Numbered from the stretch's first letter, positions 35,106 through 46,609 are shown. The stretch: DNA of 64,000 bases from Providencia rettgeri (GCF_013702265.1 NZ_CP059348.1:1612001-1676000); one strand, 5' to 3'. Translations and numbers: made by a program. Notes: a model not told the origin generated them from the sequence alone.

Positions 35106-35201
35106 TTGGATTAATTTGGTTTACAGGCAATTTCATTGCCTGTCCTTCCTCATATTCCCTTTGACTGCCATCTGTTAACCAACGGAGTGAAAGGGAATAC
35201 T

Positions 35202-36089
35202 GTGTTAATACTCATCGGATATATCATTGTTACAGCTGCCGTTATCGGTGGCTATGTCATGGTCGGTGGTCATCTTGGCGCGCTGTACCAACCAGCTGAA
35301 TTTGTCATTATTTTGGGGGCTGGTTTAGGCGCATTTGTTGTGGGTAACAGTGGTAAAGCCATCGTTGCATTATGTAAAGTATTACCAAGACTCTTCCGTC
35401 GCTCTTCTTACAACAAAGCCATGTCAATGGACTTAATGGCTTTGTTATTTCAGCTTTTGAATAAATCTCGCCAACAAGGCCTACTTGCACTCGAAAAAGA
35501 TATTGAAAACCCGCAAGAGAGTGAGATTTTCTCCCAGTATCCTCGCATTATCAAAGATCAAACTGCCATGATGTTTATCGTGGATTATCTACGTTTAATG
35601 GTGACGAGTAACCTGCAAGCGCATGAAATCGAAGCATTAATGGATGAAGAGCTAGAAACATTTCGTCAAGAAAACGAAGTACCAGCATCCGGTTTGAACA
35701 TGGTGGGCGAATCCATGCCTGCGTTTGGGATCGTGGCGGCCGTTCTGGGGGTGGTAAATGCGCTAGCAGCTGCAGACCGACCAGCGGGTGAATTGGGCGC
35801 CTTGATTGCACATGCAATGGTAGGAACTTTCCTCGGTATTTTAGTGGCTTATGGTTTTATTTTACCACTGGCTAGTTTGATTCGTCAGCGCAGTAGCGAA
35901 CAATTAAAAATGATGGAGTGCATTAAAGTTACTTTCCTCTCTTCGTTGCAAGGGTATGCGCCTCAAATTGCGGTTGAGTTTGGTCGTAAAGTCTTATTTA
36001 GCGTTGATAGACCATCATTCCTTGAGCTGGAAGATAAAGTCCGCGAAGTCAAAGTCGGTAATCGCGCAACAGAAACCACTGAGGAGTAA
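35202..36089 (+). CDS. motA: MotA, stator subunit
   Basis: A 295-residue inner-membrane stator protein, the same length as E. coli MotA. Four helices are visible, with the charged cytoplasmic loop and the helix 3-4 prolines (GESMPAFGIVAAVLGVV). The start is the GTG at 35202, giving MLILIGYIIV, which aligns with E. coli MLILLGYLVV; an upstream in-frame GTG would add 22 non-family residues. It is six bases before motB and starts the motAB-cheAW unit. Confidence 0.95.
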   Translation: MLILIGYIIVTAAVIGGYVMVGGHLGALYQPAEFVIILGAGLGAFVVGNSGKAIVALCKVLPRLFRRSSYNKAMSMDLMALLFQLLNKSRQQGLLALEKDIENPQESEIFSQYPRIIKDQTAMMFIVDYLRLMVTSNLQAHEIEALMDEELETFRQENEVPASGLNMVGESMPAFGIVAAVLGVVNALAAADRPAGELGALIAHAMVGTFLGILVAYGFILPLASLIRQRSSEQLKMMECIKVTFLSSLQGYAPQIAVEFGRKVLFSVDRPSFLELEDKVREVKVGNRATETTEE

Positions 36090-36095
36090 TCGCTA

Positions 36096-37031
36096 ATGGC
36101 AGCCAATGGCCCTCAAATTATTCGTGTTAAGAAAAAAGGCGGTCATCAGCAGCACGCCCACGGCGGTGCATGGAAAATCGCATACGCTGATTTTATGACT
36201 GCGATGATGGCATTCTTTCTGGTTATGTGGCTGATCTCCATCTCCAGTCCTCAAGAATTAACCAAGATAGCGGAGTATTTTCGTACTCCGCTCAGCACTG
36301 CCATCAACCCAGGAACGAAAAGCGGAGATGCCACTAACCCCATTCCCGGCGGTGGAAAAGATCCGATTTTTCGTGATGGCGACGTGATGCCAGAGCCAAA
36401 TAACATCATTTCCGGTGATGCAAATTATCGCTTTGAAAAATTAAAAGAAAATCTTGAGCAAGCGATTTTACAAGACCCGCGTTTGAATGAATTAAAACCC
36501 CATTTGTTGATTGACATGATCAACGATGGTTTACGAATTCAAATCGTAGATAGCGCCAATCGCCCTATGTTTAAAGTCGGTTCTGCCACCGTTGAACCTT
36601 ACATGCGCGATATTCTGCGCGCGATTGCACCACTACTCAATGATGTTCCGAATCGCATTAGTATTTCTGGACATACGGATGATTTGCCGTATGCCAGCGA
36701 AGCCTATTACAGCAACTGGGAACTCTCATCCGATAGAGCCAACGCTTCTCGCCGTGAGCTGATCATGGGGGGAATGGATGAGCGCAAAGTTTTACGCGTA
36801 GTGGGGATGGCTTCATCCATCCATCTAGACAAAGAAAACGGCTTAGCACCCGTCAACCGGCGGATCAGCATCATCGTATTGAATGAAGATGAAACAAATC
36901 AAATTTTACATGAATACGATGGCGCAACACCGATTAACGATGTGCTGAAAAAAGGCCCACAAGATGTGCCAATACCGGCAAACAGTGATGTCGTAACTGT
37001 GAAGGTGACAAAGTCACCCGATAAACAGTGA
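36096..37031 (+). CDS. motB: MotB, stator subunit
   Basis: A 311-residue protein with one N-terminal helix, the proton-carrying aspartate in [17 protein letters not shown], and a C-terminal OmpA-like peptidoglycan-binding domain ([26 protein letters not shown]). With MotA it forms the proton channel and anchors the stator. Confidence 0.95.
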   Translation: MAANGPQIIRVKKKGGHQQHAHGGAWKIAYADFMTAMMAFFLVMWLISISSPQELTKIAEYFRTPLSTAINPGTKSGDATNPIPGGGKDPIFRDGDVMPEPNNIISGDANYRFEKLKENLEQAILQDPRLNELKPHLLIDMINDGLRIQIVDSANRPMFKVGSATVEPYMRDILRAIAPLLNDVPNRISISGHTDDLPYASEAYYSNWELSSDRANASRRELIMGGMDERKVLRVVGMASSIHLDKENGLAPVNRRISIIVLNEDETNQILHEYDGATPINDVLKKGPQDVPIPANSDVVTVKVTKSPDKQ

Positions 37032-37062
37032 TGACAAAAACCATAATCACCCGAATCTCACT

Positions 37063-37084
37063 ACTGCCGGATTTATCCGGCAGT
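37063..37084 (+). repeat. 10-bp perfect hairpin before cheA
   Basis: ACTGCCGGAT and ATCCGGCAGT pair around TT, 40 bases before cheA. No T-tract follows; it may protect the motAB message or mark RNA processing. Confidence 0.5.
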
Positions 37085-37123
37085 CAGTGTTAAGTGAAAC
37101 TTAAGCGAAATTGGATAAAAAGC

Positions 37124-39265
37124 ATGGATATTACCGAGTTTTATCAAACATTTTTCGATGAAGCCGATGAGTTGCTTAGGGATATGGAACAGCATTTGCT
37201 TGAGCTTGATCCTATTGACCCAGATAGCGAGCAGCTCAATGCCATATTCCGTAGTGCCCACTCAATTAAAGGTGGGGCGGCAACCTTTGGTTTCACTCAT
37301 CTGCAAAATACCACACATACCTTAGAAAACTTGCTCGATAAGGCACGTCACGATGAGCTGACATTAACGCCAGATATTATTGACGTTTTCTTAGATGCAA
37401 AAGATGTGATGGTGTCCCAATTGGATGCCTATAAAAATGACTCATTACCAGATGATGAGACATTCAAACGCATTTGTGATGTGCTCAAAAGTATTGAACA
37501 TGATGTCAGCGAGATTGGCCCGGAAGAGGTTGCCGCGATTGTTAACGCGAGTACCAAAGAGACTGACGATGCTGTGGATGACAATGTTGTAGATGACGAT
37601 GCTGCGACGGATGAGCCTTCCTCAGAAACCGCGATGCAAACTCATGCCGCATTGACAAATAACGAATTCTCTCACTATTTCATCATTACGTTGAACGGTC
37701 TGAAATCAACGGAAGTGGATGTATTAGCAGATGAATTAGGCTTATTCGGTAGCTTATTTGGCTCTGAAAAAAGTGATTCCAGCTTAAAAGCGTGGCTAGG
37801 TACCAATACGGATATCGACGATATTTGTGGTGTGCTGTGTTTCGTCGTGGATGAGTCTCAAATCCAGCATAGCGAAATCAGTTTTGAAGAGTGCCAGCGT
37901 GCAACACAAGGTAGTAACCAGAAAAGTAAAGTTGCTGCAACTCTCGAAGAACTGGAAGCAACGGTGGAAGAGTTGGCGGCAATGGTTGAAACACCAACCG
38001 AGCCAGTTGAATTGCCTAAAGTGGCGGTTGCGGCACCGACACCTGTTACAGCGCCAACGCCATCATCTGTATCGTCATCCGCTGCTGCTAAAAAAGCAGC
38101 TGCAGCGAAGCCCAAAGGGGATTCAAGCAGTATCCGTGTTGCCGTTGAAAAAGTTGACCAACTGATCAACTTAGTGGGCGAACTGGTGATCATCCAGTCA
38201 ATGCTAACTCAGCATAGCCAACAAGTTGACCAAAACGAATATGCAGATTTACTCAGTTCTATCGTTCAATTAGAGCGTAACTCACGGGCTCTACAAGAGT
38301 CAGTCATGTCTATTCGTATGATGCCGATGGATTATGTCTTCAGTCGCTTCCCACGTATGGTGCGCGATATTGCCTCTAAACTGGGTAAGAAAATCGAACT
38401 GAAAGTGGAAGGTAGCTCAACTGAATTAGACAAGAGCCTTATCGAACGCATCGTCGATCCACTCAATCACCTTGTCCGTAACAGTCTCGATCATGGTATT
38501 GAAAAACCAGAAGTTCGTTTGGCAAATGGTAAGCCTGAAGCGGGAACATTGACGCTGTCTGCGGCGCATCAAAGCGGCAATATCTGCATCGAAGTACGCG
38601 ATGATGGAGCCGGGCTAAACCGCGAACGAATTCTGGCTAAAGCTCGCTCTCAAGGCATGAATGTTCACGATGGCATGACCAATGACGAAGTTGCGATGTT
38701 GATCATGGCACCGGGCTTCTCAACCGCCGAAGTCGTGACTGATGTATCAGGCCGAGGTGTCGGAATGGACGTGGTTAAACGAAACATTCAAGACATGGGC
38801 GGGCGCATTCAAATCGGCTTCACGGAGGGTAAAGGCACCATTATTCGTATTTTACTGCCATTAACCTTAGCCATTCTTGATGGGATGTCAGTCAAAGTCT
38901 CTGACGATGTATTTATCGTTCCACTTAGCGCGATTATTAGCACATTACAGCCACGGCCAGAGGATATCTATCGCCTCGCAGGTGAAGAAAAAATGCTGCT
39001 CGTTCGCGGTGAATATTTACCACTGGTCGAATTGCATCACGTCTTTTCTATCGAAAACGCCGAACCAAATCTCGCCAATAGTATTGCGCTGATCATCCAA
39101 AATGCGGGGCATCGCTTTGCTTTATTGGTTGACAAGCTGGTGGGGCAGCAGCAGGTCGTGGTGAAAAACATCGAAAGTAATTATCGCAAAATTCCGGGAA
39201 TTTCGGCTGCCACCATCATGGGCGATGGTTCTGTTTCGCTGATTTTAGACGTCGCAGAATTGTAG
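37124..39265 (+). CDS. cheA: CheA, chemotaxis histidine kinase
   Basis: A 713-residue kinase, longer than E. coli CheA (654). The phosphotransfer domain holds H46 (FRSAHSIKGGA); a CheY/CheB-binding P2 follows, then an Ala/Pro/Thr-rich linker (about 290-345), dimerisation, ATPase (N box VDPLNHLVRNSLDHGIEKP, G boxes DDGAGLNRER and GRGVGMDVVKRNI) and a CheW-like P5. The excess length is mainly an acidic stretch at about 150-175 and the linker. The start at 37124 follows GGATAAAAAGC; a 10-residue upstream extension is not family-like. Confidence 0.95.
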   Translation: MDITEFYQTFFDEADELLRDMEQHLLELDPIDPDSEQLNAIFRSAHSIKGGAATFGFTHLQNTTHTLENLLDKARHDELTLTPDIIDVFLDAKDVMVSQLDAYKNDSLPDDETFKRICDVLKSIEHDVSEIGPEEVAAIVNASTKETDDAVDDNVVDDDAATDEPSSETAMQTHAALTNNEFSHYFIITLNGLKSTEVDVLADELGLFGSLFGSEKSDSSLKAWLGTNTDIDDICGVLCFVVDESQIQHSEISFEECQRATQGSNQKSKVAATLEELEATVEELAAMVETPTEPVELPKVAVAAPTPVTAPTPSSVSSSAAAKKAAAAKPKGDSSSIRVAVEKVDQLINLVGELVIIQSMLTQHSQQVDQNEYADLLSSIVQLERNSRALQESVMSIRMMPMDYVFSRFPRMVRDIASKLGKKIELKVEGSSTELDKSLIERIVDPLNHLVRNSLDHGIEKPEVRLANGKPEAGTLTLSAAHQSGNICIEVRDDGAGLNRERILAKARSQGMNVHDGMTNDEVAMLIMAPGFSTAEVVTDVSGRGVGMDVVKRNIQDMGGRIQIGFTEGKGTIIRILLPLTLAILDGMSVKVSDDVFIVPLSAIISTLQPRPEDIYRLAGEEKMLLVRGEYLPLVELHHVFSIENAEPNLANSIALIIQNAGHRFALLVDKLVGQQQVVVKNIESNYRKIPGISAATIMGDGSVSLILDVAEL

Positions 39266-39344
39266 AGAATGAACAACAACATTTTGATTAATAAGAAACA
39301 GCCTGTTTCTCAACCAGTAATGCACTAAATAGAGGTTATATACC

Positions 39345-39842
39345 ATGTCTATGTTAGATGACGATTTAAACAAGCTTGAAGAAGAAAAGAATGGCGAAGG
39401 CTACCTCATTTTTACGCTTGGTGAAGAAGAGTACGGAATCGAAATTTTAAAAGTGCAGGAAATTCGTGGTTATGAGCAAGTGACTCGTATCGCGAACACC
39501 CCTGACTTTATTAAAGGCGTCACCAACTTGCGTGGTGTCATTATTCCGATCATCGATCTGCGCATTAAGTTTTCCCATGAAAATGTGGTTTACAACGACA
39601 ACACCGTTGTCATCGTTGTGAACTTAAAAGATCGTGTCGTGGGAATTGTGGTTGATGGTGTTTCTGATGTGCTAGTGCTGCATGAAGAACAAATTGCACC
39701 GCCGCCAGATTTCGCGGTGACATTATCCACTCAGTATCTGACCGGGTTAGGAACGGTAGGCGAACGTATGTTGATTCTGGTTGATATTGAAAAATTATTG
39801 ACCAGTGAAGAGATGGCGTTAATCGACAATATCGCGGAATAA
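39345..39842 (+). CDS. cheW: CheW, chemotaxis coupling protein
   Basis: A 165-residue adaptor joining CheA to receptors. Sequence [45 protein letters not shown] is the family core. It follows cheA by 79 bases. Confidence 0.95.
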   Translation: MSMLDDDLNKLEEEKNGEGYLIFTLGEEEYGIEILKVQEIRGYEQVTRIANTPDFIKGVTNLRGVIIPIIDLRIKFSHENVVYNDNTVVIVVNLKDRVVGIVVDGVSDVLVLHEEQIAPPPDFAVTLSTQYLTGLGTVGERMLILVDIEKLLTSEEMALIDNIAE

Positions 39843-39901
39843 CGTGTCATTAGATGCGTTAAATACGCTGATAATTTGCTCAAAAATGGTAAGCGTATGA
39901 C

Positions 39902-39928
39902 TAAAGTTTTTGAGCAACTGTCCGATAT
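39902..39928 (+). promoter_or_regulatory. Sigma28 promoter of the first MCP gene
   Basis: TAAAGTTT (exact), 11 bases, TCCGATAT (six of eight matches to GCCGATAA), 35 bases before the MCP start. Confidence 0.8.
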
Positions 39929-39962
39929 CCAAACTACAACAACACTATGTTAGTAAAACACC

Positions 39963-41648
39963 ATGTACAGTCGAATTAAAATCGTATCAGGACTTTTGTC
40001 CGTTATTTTTGTATTTATTTTATTGCAGCTGGTATCAAGTGGTTTGATGTTTACCAAACTCGGCGATAACAGCGACAGTATTAATTATTTGAATTCTCTC
40101 CAACGCCAAAGACTCGTTCTGACTCAAAGCTGGGTTAACTTATTGCAAGCTCGTTCTGACTTAAACCGCTCTATTAACGCGTATTTATTAGAAGAGTTAA
40201 GCATTAAAGATGATGCCTCTGCTGCGGATCTTATTGCTTCAGCAAAAGGTAAATTTAAAGCTGCCGATGAAGCGTATGACAGCTACAGAAAGTTGATGGC
40301 AAACGCAGAGGTGGATAAGGGGTTATTTGATAACTTACTGAAATCCTATGAGGATTACCGTACTGCATTAACCAAACTGTCAGAATATGCAGAGAAAGGG
40401 GACTTAAACGGTTTCTATGCGCATAGAACGTCAGGGCTACAAGCCAAATTTGAAGAGCAATTCGGTCTCTATTTTGCTGAAATTTCTTCAGATTTTGAAA
40501 ATGAAGTCGTGAATGCAGAATCCAATTACCGCCAAGCTCTGTATTTGCTGGTTATTTTATCGGTACTGTTAGCAGTGATCAGCGTGATTAGCTATCGCTA
40601 TGTGCGTAAAGGGATCACTGAGCCATTAAATACGCTGATCGAGCGCATTAAAGTGTTCGCTTCAGGGGATTTAACACCAAAAATTGATACCTCAGCGAAC
40701 AACGAAATTGGTGAACTTGCGCGCGGTGCTCAGCACATGCAACAAGAGCTGATCAATACGGTTCGTGGTGTACTGGATGGTAGTGAAACTATCTATCAAG
40801 GTACCACTGAAATCGCAGCGGGTAACAATGACTTATCTTCACGTACTGAGCAGCAAGTGGCTTGCTTAGAAGAGACGTCTGCTAGCATGAGTGAGCTGAC
40901 AGCAACCGTTAAGCAAAACACTGAATATGCTCATCAAGCCAGTGAGTTTGCAAGCCAAGCTTCTGTTATTGCAAAAGAAGGCGGCAAAGTGGTGTCTAAC
41001 GTGGTTCATACCATGCGTAACATCGCCGATAGCTCACAAAAAATCTCTGATATTACCGCGGTTATCGACAGCATTGCTTTCCAAACCAATATTCTTGCAC
41101 TGAACGCTGCCGTTGAAGCTGCGCGTGCAGGTGAACATGGTCGAGGATTTGCGGTGGTTGCCGATGAAGTTCGTAGCCTTGCTCAACGCAGTGCAGATGC
41201 AGCAAAAGAGATCAAAGGCTTGATTGAAGACTCTGTTTCTAGAACAGACGTCGGGGCTCGCCAAGCAGAAGATGCTGGTGAAACAATGACAAAAATTGTC
41301 GACTCAGTCACACGTGTTACTGACATCATGACGCACATCGCAACCGCGTCTGATGAACAGAGCAAAGGTATTGCTCAAGTGAGTATTGCCGTGGAAGAGA
41401 TGGACAAAGTGACTCAGCAAAACGCCTCACTCGTTGAGCAATCCGCTGTTGCTGCAAATGTACTGGAAGAGCAAGTCGCTAAGCTTTCTCAGTTGATCTC
41501 CATTTTCCGTTTACCTGCAATGGATCAAGCAAAAGTACGCAACGCACAACCTGCACCAAGAACAGTATCTAATATTGTTAAAACACCAGATTTATCCAAA
41601 ATCGCATCGAAAAATCATAAAGATGACGATAACTGGGAAACCTTTTAA
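39963..41648 (+). CDS. Methyl-accepting chemotaxis protein, Tsr-like
   Basis: A 561-residue membrane chemoreceptor. Two helices (about 7-28 and 190-212) bracket a periplasmic four-helix ligand domain of TarH type; HAMP, adaptation helices ([30 protein letters not shown]) and the signalling tip [50 protein letters not shown] follow. It ends in NWETF, the CheR/CheB tether of Tsr and Tar. Ligand is not predictable. It has its own sigma28 promoter and a terminator after it. Confidence 0.93.
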   Translation: MYSRIKIVSGLLSVIFVFILLQLVSSGLMFTKLGDNSDSINYLNSLQRQRLVLTQSWVNLLQARSDLNRSINAYLLEELSIKDDASAADLIASAKGKFKAADEAYDSYRKLMANAEVDKGLFDNLLKSYEDYRTALTKLSEYAEKGDLNGFYAHRTSGLQAKFEEQFGLYFAEISSDFENEVVNAESNYRQALYLLVILSVLLAVISVISYRYVRKGITEPLNTLIERIKVFASGDLTPKIDTSANNEIGELARGAQHMQQELINTVRGVLDGSETIYQGTTEIAAGNNDLSSRTEQQVACLEETSASMSELTATVKQNTEYAHQASEFASQASVIAKEGGKVVSNVVHTMRNIADSSQKISDITAVIDSIAFQTNILALNAAVEAARAGEHGRGFAVVADEVRSLAQRSADAAKEIKGLIEDSVSRTDVGARQAEDAGETMTKIVDSVTRVTDIMTHIATASDEQSKGIAQVSIAVEEMDKVTQQNASLVEQSAVAANVLEEQVAKLSQLISIFRLPAMDQAKVRNAQPAPRTVSNIVKTPDLSKIASKNHKDDDNWETF

Positions 41649-41663
41649 GGGTAAATCTGTTCG

Positions 41664-41696
41664 AGCGCTGTGAGAGTTTCTCTCGCAGCGCTTTTA
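41664..41696 (+). terminator. Terminator between the two MCP genes
   Basis: AGCGCTGTGAGAG and CTCTCGCAGCGCT form a 13-bp stem (one G-U) around TTT, followed by TTTT. Confidence 0.8.
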
Positions 41697-41760
41697 TATG
41701 TTTAAGCTCGATAATTAAAAAAGGGCCAAACTTTTGGCTGGCATAAGTAGGGGATTAAAT

Positions 41761-43326
41761 ATGTTAGGAAAGAATATCCGAATTTCAGTGAGCTTATACT
41801 TACTCCTGATTTTATTTTGTGGTATGCAGTTAACCTCAAGCGGCGTCTCTGTCGGTATCGTTAACAGCGAATTAAAAGCGCTAGAAAGAATCGATATGGG
41901 TTCTAAAAAACGCGCATTACTGGAAGAGACCAGTAAAAACTTAATGCAGGCGCGTAATAGCCTGACCCAAATTGCCTTACTGATGAAAGTGGGCGACCAC
42001 GTCCCATTAATCGAAGAAACCCGTGTTGTTTTCGATAACTACTTAGTTTCAGCTAACAAATCGTATAACGAATTCAAAACTCAGCCAGTGCTAAGCGAAA
42101 AAGAAAACTTAGCGGCATTGGAAGAGAAATTTAATGCCTTCGTCGTCACGTTAAATGCATTGAAAGGCAATCTTGATAACAACGATGTTGCAGCTTATAT
42201 CAATCTGCCAGCACAACAAAACCAAGATGAATTAATCAGTGTTATTAATAACTACCTCTCTGTTTTAAACGACGAAAGCAACGCTTCTATTGCGGATGCA
42301 AGATTTTATAACCAATTTGCATGGGGCTCATTCTTCACCGTTATTATCATTATTTTCGGTGTGATTGCCGTTGTACACCTATGGTTAAAACGCAAAGTCA
42401 TTTCACCATTAAACAGCATGAGTGAGCACTTTATGCACGTTGCGGAAGGGAAACTAAATCAGAATATTGAAATTAACTTCCGTGATGAAATCGGTGATGT
42501 ATTCGAAAAATTAAAAGTCATGCAGCAGTCACTGGCAAAAACCGTCACCTCTATTCGTTCTAATACAGACCAAATGTATACGGGTATTCGTGAGATTGCT
42601 TTAGGGAATAATAATTTATCATCAAGAACAGAACAGCAGGCTGCCTCGTTAGAAGAGACTGCGGCGAGCATGGAAGAATTAACGGCGACGGTGAAACAAA
42701 ACGCGGATAACGCCCGTCAAGCTAGCGAACTTGCTGTAACTGCATCGCGTACGGCGACCAAAGGCGGTGAAATCACGGAAGGAGTGATTGACACCATGAC
42801 CGCAATTTCGAACAGCTCTCAGAAAATTAGCGCCATTATCAGTGTTATTGATGGTATCGCTTTCCAGACCAATATTCTTGCATTGAATGCAGCAGTAGAA
42901 GCGGCGCGTGCGGGTGAACAAGGTCGTGGATTCTCGGTAGTTGCAGGTGAAGTTCGCGCATTAGCGCAGCGAAGCGCTGAAGCGGCGAAAGAGATCAAAG
43001 GCTTGATTGACGAGTCAGTTGGACGTGTGAACCAGGGCTCTCAGTTGGTGAATGAAGCAGGTCAAACCATGAATGAATTGGTTGCCGCCGTTAATCAGGT
43101 GACCGAATTGATGGGCAACATTGCGTCTGCATCGAATGAACAGAGCCGAGGTATTGAGCAAGTCGCGATTGCGGTAACCCAAATGGATTCTGTTACACAA
43201 CAAAACGCTGCATTAGTAGAGCAATCAACGAGTGCAACAGCGGCACTTGAAGACCAAGCCAATAATCTGGTCGAGACAGTGGAATTTTTCGAATTACCAG
43301 AACAATCCACCCGAGTTAGACGGTAA
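41761..43326 (+). CDS. Methyl-accepting chemotaxis protein, second copy, no NWETF tail
   Basis: A 521-residue chemoreceptor with the same TarH-HAMP-signalling plan as its neighbour; the tip [50 protein letters not shown] is nearly the same. The end is PEQSTRVRR without the CheR-binding pentapeptide, so it is a low-abundance type that needs the other receptor's CheR. The start is ATG 41761 after AGGGG; the in-frame TTG at 41734 is less likely. Confidence 0.9.
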   Translation: MLGKNIRISVSLYLLLILFCGMQLTSSGVSVGIVNSELKALERIDMGSKKRALLEETSKNLMQARNSLTQIALLMKVGDHVPLIEETRVVFDNYLVSANKSYNEFKTQPVLSEKENLAALEEKFNAFVVTLNALKGNLDNNDVAAYINLPAQQNQDELISVINNYLSVLNDESNASIADARFYNQFAWGSFFTVIIIIFGVIAVVHLWLKRKVISPLNSMSEHFMHVAEGKLNQNIEINFRDEIGDVFEKLKVMQQSLAKTVTSIRSNTDQMYTGIREIALGNNNLSSRTEQQAASLEETAASMEELTATVKQNADNARQASELAVTASRTATKGGEITEGVIDTMTAISNSSQKISAIISVIDGIAFQTNILALNAAVEAARAGEQGRGFSVVAGEVRALAQRSAEAAKEIKGLIDESVGRVNQGSQLVNEAGQTMNELVAAVNQVTELMGNIASASNEQSRGIEQVAIAVTQMDSVTQQNAALVEQSTSATAALEDQANNLVETVEFFELPEQSTRVRR

Positions 43327-43429
43327 TGGGGATCCACGCAATAGCGTGAATAATGAAGTCTCAATCTAGATAACGTGAGTTAGGGTGAGACGGTTAGTTA
43401 GACAATTCACAAGTTAGATGATGATAGTT

Positions 43430-43458
43430 AGGCAGCCACTTTCGGCTGCCTCGCCGGT
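43430..43458 (+). terminator. Hairpin between the second MCP gene and cheR
   Basis: AGGCAGCC and GGCTGCCT form a perfect stem around six bases; CGCCGG then separates it from TTTTT, so it may only partly terminate. Confidence 0.45.
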
Positions 43459-43484
43459 TTTTATTGAATAGGACGACAAGTACG

Positions 43485-44324
43485 ATGCTATTAGTACCAC
43501 AGATAGAACCTTTGACTGATGACGAGTTTGGTCGGGTTTGTCGATTTATTCATAAAAAGTCTGGAATAGTCCTTACGATGAATAAGAAAAATATGGTCTA
43601 TAACCGCTTATTAAAGCGTTTACGTGACTGTAATATCGACAATTTTTCTGACTACTTACGAATGTTAGAACGTGAACCGTTGAATGCGGAATGGCAAGCA
43701 TTCATCAATGCTCTGACCACAAACTTAACGGCATTCTTTCGAGAGCCTCACCACTTTGCGACATTGACGGATTTTTTAAAAAGCCGCCGAAATAGCAATA
43801 TCAATATTTGGTGTTCGGCCTCTTCGACAGGGGAAGAACCTTATTCTATCGCTATGACAGTGAGTGATGTTCTGGGAGCCAACGCCATCAATGCCAAGGT
43901 CGTTGCCAGCGATATTGACACGGAAGTATTAGAGAAAGCGAAACAAGGTATCTATCGAATCGAAGAGCTCAAAACCCTGACAGCATTGCAACGGCAGCGC
44001 TACTTCATGAAAGGGGTGGGTGAATACGAAGGGTTTGCTCGCGTAAAACCCGCACTTAGCAACATGATTGAGTTTCGTTACTTAAACCTGACGGAAGGCG
44101 ATTGGCAATTACAACATCGCTTCGATGCGATTTTTTGTCGTAACGTCATGATTTATTTTGACAAGGAAATGCAGATAAAACTGCTAGAGCGCTTTGCGCC
44201 ACTGCTCAAGCCGGATGGCTTATTGTTTATTGGTCACTCTGAAAATATTTCGCAACTGACAAAACAGTTCGTGATCAATGGGCAGACTGTCTACAGCTTA
44301 GCGTCGGCGAGGAGAGGACAATGA
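43485..44324 (+). CDS. cheR: CheR, chemoreceptor methyltransferase
   Basis: A 279-residue S-adenosylmethionine-dependent enzyme (E. coli 286) methylating glutamates on receptors. [19 protein letters not shown] is the SAM-binding loop and [18 protein letters not shown] the family motif. The start is ATG 43485; the in-frame TTG at 43464 lacks a better site. The stop overlaps cheB (ATGA). Confidence 0.94.
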   Translation: MLLVPQIEPLTDDEFGRVCRFIHKKSGIVLTMNKKNMVYNRLLKRLRDCNIDNFSDYLRMLEREPLNAEWQAFINALTTNLTAFFREPHHFATLTDFLKSRRNSNINIWCSASSTGEEPYSIAMTVSDVLGANAINAKVVASDIDTEVLEKAKQGIYRIEELKTLTALQRQRYFMKGVGEYEGFARVKPALSNMIEFRYLNLTEGDWQLQHRFDAIFCRNVMIYFDKEMQIKLLERFAPLLKPDGLLFIGHSENISQLTKQFVINGQTVYSLASARRGQ

Positions 44325-45388
44325 AAAAAATAAAAGTATTGTGCGTCGATGACTCTGCACTAATGCGCCAATTGATGCGTGAAATTATCAACAGTCACTC
44401 TGATATGGAAGTGGTCGACACGGCGCCAGATCCGTATGTTGCTCGGGATTTGATTAAGCAACTGGAGCCAGATGTTATCACCCTCGATGTTGAAATGCCG
44501 AGAATGGATGGCATTGATTTTTTAGAAAAATTGATGCGGCTACATCCAATTCCGGTGGTCATGGTATCCACATTAACCTCTAAAGGTTCTGAAGTGACAT
44601 TAAAGGCTTTAGAGCTGGGTGCCGTGGATTTTGTGACAAAACCACAGATTGGTATTCGCGAAACCATGATGAGTTATCGCGATATGATCGGTGAAAAAAT
44701 TCGCGCAGCGGCGATGTCTAAAATGTCGCAGCGTAACCGTTTTGCTCGCACAGAGAAAAAAGCAGCTGAACCAACAACTCTTGCTAAACCGCTGACGCCA
44801 TACGTGTGCAACAACCGCGTGATAGCAGTGGGCGCATCAACCGGTGGAACAGAAGCAATCCGTCAATTTTTAGAGATGCTGCCTAGAGAGTGCCCTCCTG
44901 TGGTGATCACTCAGCATATGCCTGCAGGCTTCACCCGCTCTTTTGCTGAACGCTTAAATAAACTGTGTGCACTCACAGTTAAAGAGGCAGAGCACAACGA
45001 AGTTTTACAAAAAGGCTGCGCGTATATCGCGCCGGGTGATTCACATATGCTGATTGCCGATAAAGGCAAAGGCTACCAAGTGGTGTTGGAGCAGAGCGAG
45101 CCGGTTAACCGCCATCGTCCTTCCGTTGATGTGCTATTTGACTCAGTCGCTAAGCATGTCGGACGTAAATGTATTGGTATTTTGTTGACGGGGATGGGAA
45201 TGGATGGTGCCAAAGGCCTACTCAACCTGCGTCAACAAGGGGCTTTCACTTACGCTCAAAACGAAAGCAGCTGCGTAGTATTTGGTATGCCGCGTGCCGC
45301 AATCGAAATGAATGCGGCAGATGAAGTGCTGGATCTACTGAAAATTGCCCCTAGCGTATTAACAAAACTTTCTACTGTCACCGTTTAG
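44321..45388 (+). CDS. cheB: CheB, chemoreceptor methylesterase/deamidase
   Basis: A 355-residue response regulator with receiver D56 ([12 protein letters not shown]) and catalytic esterase motif [15 protein letters not shown]. It overlaps cheR by four bases. A hairpin ACTGTCACC/GGTGACAGT straddles its stop codon (45374-45398). Confidence 0.94.
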   Translation: MKKIKVLCVDDSALMRQLMREIINSHSDMEVVDTAPDPYVARDLIKQLEPDVITLDVEMPRMDGIDFLEKLMRLHPIPVVMVSTLTSKGSEVTLKALELGAVDFVTKPQIGIRETMMSYRDMIGEKIRAAAMSKMSQRNRFARTEKKAAEPTTLAKPLTPYVCNNRVIAVGASTGGTEAIRQFLEMLPRECPPVVITQHMPAGFTRSFAERLNKLCALTVKEAEHNEVLQKGCAYIAPGDSHMLIADKGKGYQVVLEQSEPVNRHRPSVDVLFDSVAKHVGRKCIGILLTGMGMDGAKGLLNLRQQGAFTYAQNESSCVVFGMPRAAIEMNAADEVLDLLKIAPSVLTKLSTVTV

Positions 45389-45398
45389 TGGTGACAGT
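45374..45398 (+). promoter_or_regulatory. Hairpin across the cheB stop
   Basis: Nine perfect pairs, ACTGTCACC with GGTGACAGT; the TAG stop lies in the loop and a short TTATTT follows. Could weakly attenuate or mark RNA processing before cheY. Confidence 0.4.
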
Positions 45399-45430
45399 TT
45401 ATTTATCATTGTATTTTTGAAGGAGTGGTT

Positions 45431-45823
45431 ATGGCCGCTAAAGATCTGAGCTTTCTGGTTGTCGATGACTTTTCTACTATGCGTCGCATCGTCCGTAACT
45501 TATTAAAAGAACTTGGTTTTAACAAAATTGAAGAAGCGGAAGATGGCGTTGATGCCCTCGAGAAAATCCGTGCTGGGAATATTGATTTTGTGGTTGCAGA
45601 CTGGAATATGCCAAACATGGATGGCTTAGAGTTACTTAAAACCATTCGTGGTGATGATGCACTAAAACATATCCCCGTCTTAATGGTGACTGCAGAAGCG
45701 AAGAAAGAAAACATCATTGCGGCAGCACAAGCCGGCGCAAGCGGCTATGTTGTGAAACCGTTTACCGCCGCTATCCTCGAAGAAAAATTAAATAAAGTAT
45801 TTGAAAAAATGGGGCTGCAATAA
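45431..45823 (+). CDS. cheY: CheY, flagellar switch response regulator
   Basis: A 130-residue single-domain regulator; D57 ([12 protein letters not shown]), D12-D13 and the lysine in YVVKPF are present. Sequence closely follows E. coli CheY. The start at 45431 has AAGGAG five bases upstream, better than the GTG six bases before it. Confidence 0.95.
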   Translation: MAAKDLSFLVVDDFSTMRRIVRNLLKELGFNKIEEAEDGVDALEKIRAGNIDFVVADWNMPNMDGLELLKTIRGDDALKHIPVLMVTAEAKKENIIAAAQAGASGYVVKPFTAAILEEKLNKVFEKMGLQ

Positions 45824-45847
45824 TCGCGGGCGGTAAAGGAGACAGTG

Positions 45848-46492
45848 ATGATTGAACAAGTAGCAATGAATGGCAGCCGTAGTGGCACTGGCAACGAAGA
45901 TCTAAAACACGTCATTACACGCATTGGAACTCTGATGAGAACCTTACGTGAAAGTATGCGTGAGTTGGGTCTTGAGAAAAGTGTTCAGCAGGCAGTAGCA
46001 AGTATTCCAGACGGTAAAGATCGCCTGCGTTATATTGCCCAAATGACTGCCCAAGCGGCAGAGAAAACACTCAACGGTATTGATGTCATCAAGCCGCTGC
46101 AAGTGGAAATGAACAAAAATGCGATTGCGTTGCAGCAACAGTGGGAAGAGGCAGCATCCGGTGAAGTCTCCGAAGCGTTACGCGGCTCCACTCAAGCATT
46201 TTTGGGACAAGTTATCCAAGATAGCGAAGTGACTAAAGCTGAATTACTAGAAATCATGATGGCGCAAGACTTCCAAGACTTAACGGGTCAAGTCGTCAAA
46301 AAAATGATGGAAGTGGTTGAAGAAGCAGAGAAACAGCTATTAGCGTTGCTGATGGAAAATACACCACCAGAAATGCGAGTGAAGACTCAAAGTGAAAGCC
46401 TGCTCAACGGTCCTCAGATTAATAAAGAAGGTGTGAATGTGATGGCATCACAGTCACAGGTAGATGATCTGTTAGATGAGTTAGGTTTCTAA
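45848..46492 (+). CDS. cheZ: CheZ, CheY-P phosphatase
   Basis: A 214-residue helical protein, E. coli length. The catalytic glutamine region MMAQDFQDLTGQVVKKMM and the C-terminal CheY-binding peptide QVDDLLDELGF are intact. The start is ATG 45848 behind AAAGGAG. In E. coli flhB follows; here an accessory block comes between. Confidence 0.94.
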   Translation: MIEQVAMNGSRSGTGNEDLKHVITRIGTLMRTLRESMRELGLEKSVQQAVASIPDGKDRLRYIAQMTAQAAEKTLNGIDVIKPLQVEMNKNAIALQQQWEEAASGEVSEALRGSTQAFLGQVIQDSEVTKAELLEIMMAQDFQDLTGQVVKKMMEVVEEAEKQLLALLMENTPPEMRVKTQSESLLNGPQINKEGVNVMASQSQVDDLLDELGF

Positions 46493-46508
46493 TTCGTTCG
46501 CTCCTTCG

Positions 46509-46576
46509 TGATATTTTGAGCTATAGCGTTATTGGCTGCGTTTGCCTTGTTGCTATGGCTCAAATTATTTAGGGTA
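46509..46576. repeat. Imperfect palindromic intergenic element (copy 2)
   Basis: ATATTTTGAGCTATAGC (46511-46527) and GCTATGGCTCAAATTAT (46552-46568) are complements with one mismatch and one G-U pair; the right end reads AATTATTTAGGGTA, as in the termini of dispersed palindromes of related enterics. It lies just after cheZ. Confidence 0.5.
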
Positions 46577-46609
46577 GTTGTGCATCATTATTTTATTAGC
46601 GATTTTTAA

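Noticed and set aside
35136..35201. Longer motA start
   Set aside because: The 22 extra residues are not family-like; GTG at 35202 aligns with E. coli MotA and gives exactly 295 residues.
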